Source: DASXUL01 sp036504855
GTDB lineage: Bacteria > Armatimonadota > DTGP01 > JAKQQT01
Assembly (NCBI GenBank): GCA_036504855.1
Contig: DASXUL010000119.1
Coordinates: 20,689-84,688 of the forward strand
Length of the DNA: 64,000 nucleotides
Direction of reading: 5' to 3'
Part shown: positions 10,222 to 19,384 of the stretch, one piece after another
How positions within the stretch are numbered: the first letter of the stretch is position 1
How the letters are laid out: every line of letters begins with the position of its first letter
Notes under the pieces: generated by a model
The model's database searches: none
Told to the model about the DNA's origin: nothing
Seen by the model: the letters and a program-made list of their open reading frames with translations, nothing else
Position numbers and translations under genes: made by a program

Positions 10222-11487
10222 CTACTGCACCCGGATAGGTAGGCCGGCGGAACTGAGCTGTGCCTCGGTGGCCTTGGCGCCTTCGAGCGACGCGAAAGCG
10301 CCGACCTGGATGTAAATCTTATCGCCTTCCGGGCGGACGTAGGGCAGGAAGCCCATCCGCTTCAACCGCGCCACCATCTTCTCCTCGTCGGCGGCGTTGA
10401 TTGGGCCAACCTGGATCTTCGTGAGGGTGTCTGGCGCGGGCGGCGGCGGCGCTGTTGAGTTCGAAACGCCGGACTCGCTCACAGCGGGCGCGGGCGGCGC
10501 GGAGAGCGACGAAGCATTCCGGAACAGGGCCAGCCCGCCGGCGACTACGGCGATTACGAGCAGCGCCCCCAGTACCGTGGTCCACGGCACGGAGCGCGGC
10601 GCGGACCGGGAGGGCGCCGATTCGTAATAGGCCGTGTCAAGCGCGCCGGCCCGACGAGGTTCGGGCGGCGGCGCGTCTCCCACACGAGCGAAGTCGGCCC
10701 ACTGCGGCGCTGTGAGGGCGTCCGGCGATTCCGGGTTGATCAGGCCGCGCACCCGCTGGATCACGGAGGGCGGCGTGCCCTGGGGAAACACCTCGGTGCG
10801 CGGAACGCCAACCGGATCCGGCAGGCCTCCGGCCAGCATCTGGGCCACCAGGAGCCCGAGGCACTGCATATCGCGGCGGCGGGGGTCGGGGTGCAGGAAG
10901 CCGGGACGAGTGGGCCACGGTTGCGGCGGGCCGGAGATGGCCTGGGCTGCGGCGATGCCCAGCCCGAGATCTGTCAGGACGACGCGTCCGTCTGCATCCA
11001 CGCGGATCGTCTCCGCGTTCAGCCACCCATGAGCCCACCCAGATGCATGGGCCTGCGCCAGCGCCTCGGCGGCCAGCGACGAGATGCGCATAGCCTCCTC
11101 CAGCGGGATCGCCCCGTCGGATTCCAGAATCTCGCGGATCGTTCGTCCCGTCGGGAGGTCTGTTGCCACATACGCAGCTTCGCCTGTGCTGCGATAGGCG
11201 CGGATGGCCGGAAACGCAGAGGAAGAAAGACGCTGCGTCTGGTAGCCAGCCTCTGCGAACCAATCCAGTGCAGCGCGCACGCGCTCGCGGCTCAAGCGCT
11301 CCGTCGGCCACAACACCGCCAGCCTCACGGCGTTACCGGTATCCCGCTCGACCGCTCGATAGACCGCCCATGGCAACGCGCTGGCCAACCGCTCGGCCCC
11401 ATCGAACGCGTCGAAGTTGATTTCCGATTCCCTCGCCAATTTCTCGCCCTCGGGTTCATTCTTCCACGTCCGCGCACAATTTGCCAA
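10222..11487 (-). CDS. Membrane-anchored pseudokinase with a C-terminal SPOR domain
   Basis: The N-terminal 280 residues look like a Ser/Thr kinase fold, but key residues are lost. The HRD motif reads HGW (153-155), so the catalytic Asp is replaced by Trp, and the following Lys and Asn are Asn157 and Thr160. The DFG is DLG (173-175), and no lysine is evident in the VAIK region. A Pro-rich region, one transmembrane helix (about 305-323) and a roughly 70-residue SPOR-like domain (KIQVGPIN...YIQVGAF) follow. SPOR domains bind denuded septal peptidoglycan. The far TTG start gives 421 residues. An internal TTG preceded by GAGGGCGAG would give about 402 and is also plausible. Confidence 0.75.
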   Translation of the reverse strand: MANCARTWKNEPEGEKLARESEINFDAFDGAERLASALPWAVYRAVERDTGNAVRLAVLWPTERLSRERVRAALDWFAEAGYQTQRLSSSAFPAIRAYRSTGEAAYVATDLPTGRTIREILESDGAIPLEEAMRISSLAAEALAQAHASGWAHGWLNAETIRVDADGRVVLTDLGLGIAAAQAISGPPQPWPTRPGFLHPDPRRRDMQCLGLLVAQMLAGGLPDPVGVPRTEVFPQGTPPSVIQRVRGLINPESPDALTAPQWADFARVGDAPPPEPRRAGALDTAYYESAPSRSAPRSVPWTTVLGALLVIAVVAGGLALFRNASSLSAPPAPAVSESGVSNSTAPPPPAPDTLTKIQVGPINAADEEKMVARLKRMGFLPYVRPEGDKIYIQVGAFASLEGAKATEAQLSSAGLPIRVQ

Positions 11488-11779
11488 CAGAAGGGGCAGC
11501 CCTAAGAGCAGGCGGCCGCTGCGAGTCGTATCCCCCGCCGCCTACCGCCCCGGGAATCAGAGCCGAAGCCGCCCGCGGCGATCTACGTATAGCCAGTTGA
11601 CGGGTGGGGTCGAAGGCGGCTGGACGCCGCCCTGAAGGTTGGCTGGCGCACAGGGAGGGTAGAGCGATATCATGTGAACCGTACCTGGCAGGCGCTTGGT
11701 TTGCCTCTTATTGGGCGATCGGAACCCCGCCAGTGTTGCGCCCTCCGCTGCGGCGCACGAACGAGACTGAGAGAACGCG
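11488..11779. other. Shared upstream region of the pseudokinase and mgtA genes
   Basis: This 292-base stretch lies between divergent genes and holds no convincing gene. A GGCGGC/GCCGCC hairpin sits near 11615-11632. I looked for an M-box magnesium riboswitch and did not recognise its conserved blocks. Confidence 0.5.
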
Positions 11780-14338
11780 ATGAAGCAACCGGCGCTGGAG
11801 TCATTGTTCCAGGAACTGAAGTCCTCCCCTTCCGGCCTCTCGACCAGCGAGGCGGGGCGCCGGCTCGCGAAGGCGGGTCCGAACGAGCCCGTCATCACGC
11901 GAAAGGACTCGGTTTGGCGGCAGCTATGGCGTCCGTTCGCCAGCCCTCTAGTCGCCGTCTTGCTGGTGGCCAGCGTGCTTTCGGCCGCGCTGGGGGAGGC
12001 CGCCAATGCGGCGCTGGTGGCCGCCATTGTCGTCATCAGCGGCTTGCTCAGCTTCTTCCAATCTCACCAGTCCCAACTGGCCGCCGAGAAGCTGCGCGCC
12101 GTCATCGCCCCAACCGCCGCCGCATTGCGCGACGGGGCCTTCAAAGAGATCCACCGTCGCGACCTCGTGCCGGGCGATGTGGTGCGGTTGGGGCCTGGAG
12201 ACCTCGTGCCCGCCGATGTGCGGCTGATCGAAGCCACCGGCCTCCACGTTCAGCAGGCGGCGCTCACCGGCGAATCGATGCCGGTTGGCAAAGAGGCGGC
12301 GCCAGACGGGCTGGAGGTCGCGTCCGAGGCGGAGGCGCCCAATCGGGCGTTCCTCGGCACTTCCGTGGTGAGCGGGTCGGGCACGGCCCTCGTGACCGCA
12401 ACCGGCCCTTCCACGATGTTCGGAGACATCGCGGCCCGCCTGGCGACGCGCCGGCCCGAGACCGATTTCGACCGGGGCATACGCGAGCTCAGCATCTTCA
12501 TCACGCGGGTCGTCTTCTTTCTCGTGCTGTTCGTGTTTATCGTCAGCGTCTCGTTCCACCACAACACGATGCAGTCGCTGCTCTTTGCCGTCGCGCTGGC
12601 CGTGGGGCTCACCCCGGAGTTTCTGCCCGCTATCACCACGATTACGCTATCGCGCGGCGCGGTCCGCATGGCGAAACACCAGGTCATCGTGAAAAACCTC
12701 GCCGCCATTGAAAACCTCGGCAGCATCGACGTTCTCTGCAGCGACAAGACCGGAACGCTGACCACAGGCGAGATGACGCTTGTCGATCACGTGGGGCCGT
12801 CTGGACAGAAGGACGATCACGTCTTTACGCTCGCCTACCTCAGCAGTCTCCACGCCACGGATATCGACCACCCATTCACAGCGCCCGCCTCGGTCGCGCG
12901 CGGCCTCAACCCCCTCGATGCGGCCATCCAGGTCGCCGGCCACCCTGACGTGCACTCCTACACGAAGGTCGCCGAGGCGCCCTTTGACTTCGAGCGTCGA
13001 CGCGCCTCGCTGGTGGTGAAGCAGGGCGATAGCTGCACGATGATCACAGTTGGGGCGCCGGAGAGCGTCATCGACGTTTGCAGCGGCTCTGAGACCTCCG
13101 GCGTAACTGCGCCGTGGGATGCCGCGGCTCGCGCCGCGGCGGAAACCACATTCCTTGGTCTCAGCGGCAAGGGCTACCGCGTGATCGCCGTCGCTTTCCG
13201 CACGGTTCCGCATCAGAATGCCTACGGGCCGGCAGACGAGGTCGGGTTAACGCTGGCCGGCTTCATGTCCTTTGTGGATCCGCCGCGCGAGGGGGCGGCG
13301 GAAGCCGTTGCGACGATGCGCCGTGATGGCGTGGAGATCAAGATCCTGACGGGCGACAACGACCTCGTGGCGCGTCACCTGTGTGAGCAGGTGGGTCTGA
13401 CGGGTGCAGACGTGGTCCTCGGCGCCGACCTGGACAGGATGGGCGATGACGCCCTGGCGGCGGTGGCCGAAAGGACAACCGTATTCGCGCGGGTGTCTCC
13501 CGCTCAGAAAAACCGGATCATCCTCGCGCTGAAGCGACGCAGCCACGTGGTGGGCTTCCTGGGGGACGGCATCAACGATGCGCCATCTCTGCATGCCGCC
13601 GATGTGGGCATCTCCGTGGCCTCGGCGACGGATGTTGCGAAGGACGCCGCGGATATCGTTCTGCTGCAACCCGGTCTCGACAGCTTGCACAGTGGCATCA
13701 TCGAGGGGCGCAAGGCGTTCAGCAACGTGATGAAGTACCTGTTGATGGGCGTGAGCTCGAACTTCGGGAATATGCTGAGCATGGCGGGCGCCGCGGTGTT
13801 CCTGCCGTTCCTCCCCATGCTGCCCAGCCAGGTCCTGCTGAACAACTTCCTCTATGACTGCTCGCAGATCACGATCCCGACCGATGACGTTGACCCGGAT
13901 TACGTGCAGAAGCCGCGGCGGTGGGATCTGTCGATCATCCGCGACTTCATGGTTACCATCGGCCCTGTGAGCTCGCTGTACGACTTTCTGACGTTCTACG
14001 TGCTGCTCAAAGTGTTCCACGCTCAGGAGGCGCTGTTCCACACGGGCTGGTTCGTGGAATCGTTGGCGACGCAGACCCTCGTCATTTTCGTGATCCGCAC
14101 CACAGCCAACCCGCTTCGCAGCCGGCCCAGCAGACCGCTGGTAGCCACGATTCTGGCGGCCATCTGCGTGGGCATCGCGCTTCCCTATTCGCCGGTATCG
14201 CGCATGCTGGGCTTTACGCCCCTGCCGGCCGGTTTCCTGCTGTTCCTGATTGTCGCCACGGCGACCTATCTGCTGCTTGTACAGGGCGCGAAGCAGCTTC
14301 TGTTCCGCCGCGCGGCGGCGGGCATGGCGGCCCGCTGA
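11780..14338 (+). CDS. mgtA: Magnesium-transporting P-type ATPase, MgtA type
   Basis: P-type ATPases of subfamily IIIB import Mg2+ across the inner membrane. The 852-residue protein is slightly shorter than enteric MgtA (about 900), mostly at the N-terminus. It has the TGES actuator motif near 162-165, the phosphorylated aspartate in DKTGTLT near 322-328, KGYRVIAVAFR, TGDND and the hinge GDGINDAPSLHAADVGISV. Clusters of membrane helices lie at about 55-100, 240-300 and 650-840. PxxxN-type and VLLNNFLYDCSQ stretches in the membrane region fit the MgtA branch rather than calcium pumps. No riboswitch is recognised upstream. Confidence 0.92.
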   Translation: MKQPALESLFQELKSSPSGLSTSEAGRRLAKAGPNEPVITRKDSVWRQLWRPFASPLVAVLLVASVLSAALGEAANAALVAAIVVISGLLSFFQSHQSQLAAEKLRAVIAPTAAALRDGAFKEIHRRDLVPGDVVRLGPGDLVPADVRLIEATGLHVQQAALTGESMPVGKEAAPDGLEVASEAEAPNRAFLGTSVVSGSGTALVTATGPSTMFGDIAARLATRRPETDFDRGIRELSIFITRVVFFLVLFVFIVSVSFHHNTMQSLLFAVALAVGLTPEFLPAITTITLSRGAVRMAKHQVIVKNLAAIENLGSIDVLCSDKTGTLTTGEMTLVDHVGPSGQKDDHVFTLAYLSSLHATDIDHPFTAPASVARGLNPLDAAIQVAGHPDVHSYTKVAEAPFDFERRRASLVVKQGDSCTMITVGAPESVIDVCSGSETSGVTAPWDAAARAAAETTFLGLSGKGYRVIAVAFRTVPHQNAYGPADEVGLTLAGFMSFVDPPREGAAEAVATMRRDGVEIKILTGDNDLVARHLCEQVGLTGADVVLGADLDRMGDDALAAVAERTTVFARVSPAQKNRIILALKRRSHVVGFLGDGINDAPSLHAADVGISVASATDVAKDAADIVLLQPGLDSLHSGIIEGRKAFSNVMKYLLMGVSSNFGNMLSMAGAAVFLPFLPMLPSQVLLNNFLYDCSQITIPTDDVDPDYVQKPRRWDLSIIRDFMVTIGPVSSLYDFLTFYVLLKVFHAQEALFHTGWFVESLATQTLVIFVIRTTANPLRSRPSRPLVATILAAICVGIALPYSPVSRMLGFTPLPAGFLLFLIVATATYLLLVQGAKQLLFRRAAAGMAAR

Positions 14339-14380
14339 CGCGCCGAAAACATGGGCGGCGCGCTTAACCGCACGAAGCGC

Positions 14381-15553
14381 CTACCGCCCCATTACGCGCA
14401 GGATGGCCTTGAGGGTGAGGCTGTCGGTGACGAGCTCCGAGACGGCGCCAAGGCGGGCCGCGGCCACGATGACGCGCGCCTTCGCCTCGCCGGTGGTCAG
14501 CACCACAGTGCCGAGGCCCGTGCCGGTGGAGCGGCGACGCTCCGCGCAGGCCATCAGTTGATGCGGGCTGGCGCCCACCACCAGCGAGTTCAGGCGGCCC
14601 ACTTCGTCGTCGGGGTCACTGGAGGGATCCACAATGCCGGTGTCCTTCACGAGGTGGGTGCCGAAGTCGCCGATGACCCCCAGCGCCTCCAGGCGCGGCC
14701 GGTCTTCCGGGGTGACGAGCCCCGAGAGCCGGAGGAAGGACCCTTCGCTTTCGAGGCCGCCGACGCCGGTGATCATGGTGTCGGCCTGGTCAATGAGCGG
14801 CGTTACAGGCCGGTCGGCATGGTCGCGGGCGTCTGGGCCGAAGATGGTCGAGTAGCTGCGGTCGGCGCGCAGGAACCGCCAGATGACCTCCAGTTCCTGC
14901 GGCTTGTTCGCGAACTCCAACGGGATAAACGCCGGCGTTGACAGGCGGGCGGCGTCCAGCCCCCCTACTCGCTCGGCGGCCAGGCGCGCCAGGTAATTGG
15001 CGCCGGACTCGTAGCCGATGCGGTGGTACGGATTGTCCGGGGACATGGAGATGATGCCCAGCAGGGGGAAGAACATCGTCTGGGCATTCGGCGAGGCGGC
15101 CAGGCTTTCCACGAGGGCGCGAACGCTGCTGCCGAAGTGCAGGCCGATGGTATGGGCGCCGGTGGAGATGTAAGCGGAAAGGTACGGAGCGTAGAACCGT
15201 CCGATGCGCGCCAGGCGGTCCGGCGTGGAGAGACGGCCCCGGCGCGAAGGCATCGGCACCACCACAACGCGCTCGATGCGCGCGAAATCCTCGTCCTGGC
15301 GGAGGCGGTCCACCAGATCGCGGTCCGGCAGGAGCGCGGGCGACTCGGTTCTCAGCTCGGCGGGGCCGGTGAACATCGTGCGGGCGGTGAGCCAGCGCCG
15401 CTCTTTGGCCTCGCGCAGGCGGCGCGTAACGGTGGCGAGACTCTTGCCGATGAGGGCGGCGATCTCAGCGTTGTCGTAGCCCGTCTCGTCCAGCAGGGCC
15501 ACCAGAGCGATTTCCAGGTCTTCCGCGGTAAAGCGGCCCACGGTCGCATCCAT
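14381..15553 (-). CDS. SorC/DeoR-like sugar-binding transcriptional regulator
   Basis: The family binds a phosphorylated sugar in its C-terminal domain and controls sugar catabolism genes. An N-terminal helix-turn-helix (about 10-45: LVALLDETGYDNAEIAALIG, then TVTRRLREA) precedes a sugar-binding domain that fits PF04198. The start at 15553 is chosen because GGAGG lies 9 bases upstream, giving 390 residues. An ATG at 15610 would run the gene through the palindromic site. mgtA is convergent and the exported protein divergent, so the only obvious target is its own promoter. Confidence 0.8.
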   Translation of the reverse strand: MDATVGRFTAEDLEIALVALLDETGYDNAEIAALIGKSLATVTRRLREAKERRWLTARTMFTGPAELRTESPALLPDRDLVDRLRQDEDFARIERVVVVPMPSRRGRLSTPDRLARIGRFYAPYLSAYISTGAHTIGLHFGSSVRALVESLAASPNAQTMFFPLLGIISMSPDNPYHRIGYESGANYLARLAAERVGGLDAARLSTPAFIPLEFANKPQELEVIWRFLRADRSYSTIFGPDARDHADRPVTPLIDQADTMITGVGGLESEGSFLRLSGLVTPEDRPRLEALGVIGDFGTHLVKDTGIVDPSSDPDDEVGRLNSLVVGASPHQLMACAERRRSTGTGLGTVVLTTGEAKARVIVAAARLGAVSELVTDSLTLKAILRVMGR

Positions 15554-15577
15554 CGGGGGCGTCCTCCGTTGCGCATA

Positions 15578-15595
15578 TGCGTCAAGATTGACGCA
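15578..15595. promoter_or_regulatory. Candidate operator of the SorC-like regulator
   Basis: TGCGTCAA-GA-TTGACGCA is a perfect 8-bp inverted repeat with a 2-base spacer, starting 25 bases upstream of the chosen regulator start. Related half-sites (GCGCATATGCG, TTGACGCAATCCGTCA) flank it. The position suits autoregulation. Confidence 0.55.
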
Positions 15596-15756
15596 ATCCG
15601 TCATTGCCATTCGCCGTCATTGTGGCATCCGGGGCGCCCGGCGGTCAAATCAGCGCTCGCGGCGCGACCCAGACCGCGCGCGTCGCCATGGGCTCAAGGC
15701 AGCGGCGCCAATCCTCGCGCCTCAGGCAAGTTCCCTCCGCTCGCTGAGCATCTCCC

Positions 15757-15787
15757 TTGACAACCATGGGGACGGCGTTCCTAGAGT
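15757..15787 (+). promoter_or_regulatory. Possible promoter of the exported beta-barrel-like gene
   Basis: A perfect TTGACA (15757-15762) is followed 19 bases later by TAGAGT (15782-15787). The spacing is long and the -10 poor. A leader with small inverted repeats (CCGAC/GTCGG) follows. Confidence 0.35.
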
Positions 15788-15846
15788 GACGACATATATC
15801 CGACTATTTTGGTCGGCTATCGGATCTCAGCGAGATAGGAGACCCC

Positions 15847-16548
15847 ATGTCCCTTCCGGTTCGGTTCGTTTTGGGCGCCTTACTGGGCGCCGGCGCCCTG
15901 CTGGTTCCAGCCTCCCCCGCCTCCGCCCACAAGCGGGATTTCGTGTTCTCCTACGACTGGTGGACGCCCGCCAAAGGCGAGAAGGAAATCGAAACGTGGG
16001 GCTCTTACGCCACCGCCGACAAGTCCACGCAGGGGCAGATCGAGTACGAGACCGGCCTCACCGAACGCCTGGCGCTCTCCGCGTATCTCGTTACGGAGAA
16101 GGCCAAGGGGGAGAGCGCTCACGCCGGCTACAAAGCGGAGGCCCGCTACCGCTTCGGAGACTATGCCGAAGGCAAGATCCTGCCTGCCGGCTACATCGAA
16201 CTGGAGAAAATGCAGACCGAAACCGCCGAGCTGGAAGGGAAGCTCATCTTGAGCCGCTTCGTGGGCGACGCTAATCTCACCCTGAACCTGATCGCCTCCG
16301 GCCATATGCGGGGGGAGACCAATCGGGAGTATAGCTACGCTTTGGGCTATGCGCGAGGGACCAGGAACCCATCTGTTCGCCTCGGCATGGAGGCCGTGGG
16401 GAGCCTGCAAGACAACAGCCACGGAGTTGGCCCGGTCGTGGCCTACGACATCAACGCGAGCACGCGCGCGGTGCTGGGCTCCGCCTTCGGGCTTACGACG
16501 GGAACCGGAACGCAGATCCGGTTCATTGTGGAGTATGAGTGGTTCTGA
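15847..16548 (+). CDS. Exported protein, probably an outer-membrane beta-barrel
   Basis: The 233-residue product has a clear signal peptide (about 1-27, ending ASPASA). After it come alternating hydrophobic/polar strands rich in Tyr, Gly and charged residues, and the C-terminus is an aromatic ...YEWF, a hallmark of outer-membrane barrels. I do not recognise the family. GGAGACC lies just before the ATG. It stands alone between divergent and convergent neighbours. If it is an outer-membrane protein, the cell has a diderm envelope. Confidence 0.65.
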   Translation: MSLPVRFVLGALLGAGALLVPASPASAHKRDFVFSYDWWTPAKGEKEIETWGSYATADKSTQGQIEYETGLTERLALSAYLVTEKAKGESAHAGYKAEARYRFGDYAEGKILPAGYIELEKMQTETAELEGKLILSRFVGDANLTLNLIASGHMRGETNREYSYALGYARGTRNPSVRLGMEAVGSLQDNSHGVGPVVAYDINASTRAVLGSAFGLTTGTGTQIRFIVEYEWF

Positions 16549-16619
16549 GGGCGAACTGCCGCTGAGATCACGAATCCGACCGGCTGGCGGCGCAATCCCC
16601 CAGGCAATGCACATCGCGC

Positions 16620-17078
16620 TCAGCCGCGCAGGTCCGCCGGTCGGCGGCGGCGGAACGTCCAGAACGTGTTGGCGCTGAAATTCCAGATGACCACGCACGA
16701 GATGGTGATGACCTGGCAGGCGAGGTCCGCGTGACGGTAGCCGCGAAAGAGGTGCTGTCGCACGAGGAAGACGTGGAAGAGGCTGGCATTCAGCGCGAGG
16801 CCGATGAGGCTGACAATGCCGAACCGCACGAACTGGGCCCCGGCATCGGCCGTGTGGCCGGCCCGGAACGTCCATCGCCGATTCCAGTAGAATCCGTTCA
16901 GGATGGCGAATACCGCGCCCAGGGCGTTGCCCAACTGAGCGGCCGTGTCGGACTGGCTGTGCATCAGCCATTCCACACCTTTCATCGTCGCCATCTGGAT
17001 GACAGTGGAAGACGCTCCCACAATGCAGAACTTAACGAAACGACGCGCGTGCGTCAACCCACCGTGCGCAATAGCCAA
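16620..17078 (-). CDS. GtrA family membrane protein
   Basis: GtrA-like proteins are small four-helix membrane proteins thought to flip polyprenyl-linked sugars. The 152-residue protein has four hydrophobic segments (about 15-35, 45-65, 83-103, 118-138). Typical motifs include RFVKFCIVGASSTVIQM at the N-terminus, NFYWNRRWTF-like text (NGFYWNRRWTF) and NFSANTFWTFRR at the end. The start is TTG at 17078, chosen because GGAGGT sits 6 bases upstream. No glycosyltransferase is adjacent, so the sugar is unknown. Confidence 0.88.
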   Translation of the reverse strand: MAIAHGGLTHARRFVKFCIVGASSTVIQMATMKGVEWLMHSQSDTAAQLGNALGAVFAILNGFYWNRRWTFRAGHTADAGAQFVRFGIVSLIGLALNASLFHVFLVRQHLFRGYRHADLACQVITISCVVIWNFSANTFWTFRRRRPADLRG

Positions 17079-17255
17079 TAGTTACCTCCGCCCGTAGTCT
17101 ATCGCCCCACACTGCCAGGGGTCTAGCGACGCCCGCAAAGGATGAACAATGTGAATGGACCGGGCTGCGCTTGTCACTCACGCCCACGGGTTTCCATCCC
17201 GGGCGTGTGGGTACCCTAGCGTACAGAATCCCTCTCCGAAAGGTCGCTTGCCTCT

Positions 17256-18947
17256 ATGACGTTTGTACCCTCGTCGATCGACGGTCTCTCCTCCGAGGCC
17301 GCCGCCAGCCTGGAAGCGTGCGCCGCCGGCCTGCTGGGCACCGCGGCCCTGATGGTGCGCCTGGATGGACGCCTGGCGGCGGCCCCGTGCGCCGTTGGAG
17401 CGTTCTACGCGGCCATGCTCTCTTATCCCGTTGGAGCCGAATGGCTGCTCTCCCGTGTCCATCCCGTCGTGGAGGCCGCCGTTGAGCGACGGCGCACGAC
17501 GATGGGCGACGAGCAGGGAATGGCCTTCGCCGCCATCCCGCTCCCCGAGGACGGCGGTGAGCCCGGTGCGCTCGTGCTCTTCACATCTTTCGGCGTGCGC
17601 CTGGAGATGCGATCCCTGCTGGCGGCGGACCTGGGGCTTCCCGCGACCGTACTGATGAACGCGGTTGCCGAACCCGTCGCACAGGCCGCGCCGCACGCCG
17701 TCCGGCTGCTGGAACAGGCGCTGGCGGGGAGATCGAGCGGGAACTCCACGGGCGAACTGCACCGATACCGGGCGCTCCTCACGGCCACCCGCTCTCTTCT
17801 GGCGGCGACGACGGAGGCCGATGTCCTGCGCGAGGCGTGTGAGTCGGTGGTCGGTCTCCTCCACGCTGATCGGGCGATCCCGTACGCATTCGGCAAGGAG
17901 GGTTGGACCCCCAGCGCCGGCGTCTCTTACTGGGGCGCCGCGGAACCGAGAGACGGAGCGCTTGAACTCACGGCGATGGAGGAAGCGGGGCTGGCGCGGG
18001 GCGAGACCGTAACGCTCCCTACTCCCAGCCGCGCGCGCTGCCTCGTGCTGCCGTTGATGTCGGTACGCCCGCCGGCCCGCGATGTGGAGGCCCTCATCGC
18101 CGCAGAGATTGATCACGTTGCCCAGCCGGTCACCTCCGCGGAGATGGATGCGGCGCTGTTGGTCTGCCGGCAGGCGGGCCTTGCCCTGCGCAACGTGCGC
18201 CATGCCGCTATGGAGCGCAACCTCGCCGGCAAGCTTCAGGATCTGCTCCAGAGCCACCTGGACGTGCAGGCCCTGCCGGGCCTGGAGATGGCCGAGTTCT
18301 ACCGCCCGGCGGCCCAGGATGCCCTGGTGGGTGGTGACTTCTACGACGCCTTTCCATTGCCCGACGGGCGGGCGGTGGTCCTCGTCGGCGACGTCGCCGG
18401 GAAGGGCGTGGACGCCGCGCTGCACACCCACCTCGTCCGCGACGCCCTCCGAGCGTATTCCCGCATCTGTCGCGACCCCGGCGAGATCCTGGCGCTCGCC
18501 AACGAGGCGCTTGCCGCCTGGCCCGAGTTCCGGGATTTCGCCACGCTGGCACTCGCCATCCTGGACCCGGCCGCGGGACGAATCTGCTACGCGGGCGCCG
18601 GGCACCCGGCGTCGTTCCTCTATCGCAAGAGCGTGGACTCCATCGGGGCGCTGGAGAGCACGGGGGCAGTGCTCGGCATCATGTCCGGCCTGAAGTGGGG
18701 CACGGTTTCGCACCGCTGGTCGGCTGGCGACGCAATCTTGCTCTACACCGATGGAATCTCCGAGGCCCATGCCCCCGGCTCGTACGACCTATTCGAAACG
18801 ACCCGTATTCGCGACGCCTTTCGCGTGCGCCGCCGCGGCGCGCCGGACGCCATCCTGGACGCCGTGTTCCAGGCCGTTCGAAGCTTTTCACGCGGCGTGA
18901 TGCATGATGACTGCGCGATGCTGGCAGTGAGGCACGCGGGCGAATAG
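17256..18947 (+). CDS. SpoIIE-type PP2C phosphatase with an N-terminal sensor region
   Basis: SpoIIE/RsbU-like phosphatases dephosphorylate anti-sigma-factor antagonists. The 563-residue protein has a poorly conserved N-terminal sensor region (about 1-160) and a GAF-like region (about 170-310: LTATRSLLAATTEADVLREA...). The phosphatase domain (about 320-560) carries the metal-binding GGDFYD (359-364), GDVAGKGVDAALHTH, the GAGHP motif and LYTDGISEA. HDDCAMLAVR closes it. The ATG has only a weak ribosome site. No anti-sigma or antagonist gene is adjacent. Confidence 0.9.
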   Translation: MTFVPSSIDGLSSEAAASLEACAAGLLGTAALMVRLDGRLAAAPCAVGAFYAAMLSYPVGAEWLLSRVHPVVEAAVERRRTTMGDEQGMAFAAIPLPEDGGEPGALVLFTSFGVRLEMRSLLAADLGLPATVLMNAVAEPVAQAAPHAVRLLEQALAGRSSGNSTGELHRYRALLTATRSLLAATTEADVLREACESVVGLLHADRAIPYAFGKEGWTPSAGVSYWGAAEPRDGALELTAMEEAGLARGETVTLPTPSRARCLVLPLMSVRPPARDVEALIAAEIDHVAQPVTSAEMDAALLVCRQAGLALRNVRHAAMERNLAGKLQDLLQSHLDVQALPGLEMAEFYRPAAQDALVGGDFYDAFPLPDGRAVVLVGDVAGKGVDAALHTHLVRDALRAYSRICRDPGEILALANEALAAWPEFRDFATLALAILDPAAGRICYAGAGHPASFLYRKSVDSIGALESTGAVLGIMSGLKWGTVSHRWSAGDAILLYTDGISEAHAPGSYDLFETTRIRDAFRVRRRGAPDAILDAVFQAVRSFSRGVMHDDCAMLAVRHAGE

Positions 18948-19044
18948 TGACGCGGATGCCGGAAGCGGCGCTGTCACATAGCGTCCTGTCACGTGCCGTT
19001 CCGTGTCACTCTGCGGAACGAGGGGGCATGCGAGCGGGTTACGC

Positions 19045-19073
19045 TTGCGCCAAGCGTGAGGATGCGGTACAAT
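19045..19073 (+). promoter_or_regulatory. Candidate sigma-70-type promoter
   Basis: TTGCGC (19045-19050), a 17-base spacer and TACAAT (19068-19073) lie just upstream of the thioredoxin-like gene. The implied leader is short (about 10 bases) but includes no room for more than a minimal ribosome site. Confidence 0.4.
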
Positions 19074-19090
19074 GGGAGGTAGAGGTAGCC

Positions 19091-19363
19091 ATGGCCAAGA
19101 AGGTAGAAGTTTTCACCGCCGGGACGTTCCTGTGCCAGGATGCGCTGCGGAGAGTCCGTTTGGTGGCATTTCCTGGAGTGCGAGTTGTGGAATACAACTT
19201 GCTGGAACTGGAAGAGGACGACCCCGGCTATCGCAAGGCGATCGAGTACGGCATATCGTCTGTGCCCACCATCGTGGTGGATGGAAAGATCGCACCCTTC
19301 TGTGTCCGCGAACCGATCACGGAGGGCAACCTTCGGCGAGTTCAGGTGGACAGGCCGGGCTAG
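19091..19363 (+). CDS. Small thioredoxin-fold protein with a single cysteine at the active-site position
   Basis: The 90-residue product has the thioredoxin/glutaredoxin pattern: strand KKVEVFTAG, then TFLCQDALRR where CxxC is expected, and the cis-proline loop SVPTIVVDGK. Only one of the two cysteines remains (C-Q-D-A). A second Cys sits just after the cis-Pro strand (APFCVRE). The frame is open upstream to 18947, but the ATG at 19091 is preceded by GGGAGGTAGAGGTAG and begins the fold directly. It may act as a monothiol exchange protein or have lost redox activity. The next gene starts 21 bases downstream. Confidence 0.7.
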   Translation: MAKKVEVFTAGTFLCQDALRRVRLVAFPGVRVVEYNLLELEEDDPGYRKAIEYGISSVPTIVVDGKIAPFCVREPITEGNLRRVQVDRPG

Positions 19364-19384
19364 AAAGAGCTGGAGGATACGACC

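Noticed and set aside
11488..11779. M-box magnesium riboswitch before mgtA
   Set aside because: None of the conserved M-box blocks could be recognised by eye; a covariance search (Infernal with the M-box model) would be decisive.
11674..12711. Plus-strand frame overlapping the start of mgtA
   Set aside because: It is out of frame with a clear P-type ATPase, Arg-rich and without motifs.
14381..15610. Longer start of the SorC-like regulator at 15610
   Set aside because: It would read through the palindromic operator; the ATG at 15553 has a strong GGAGG.
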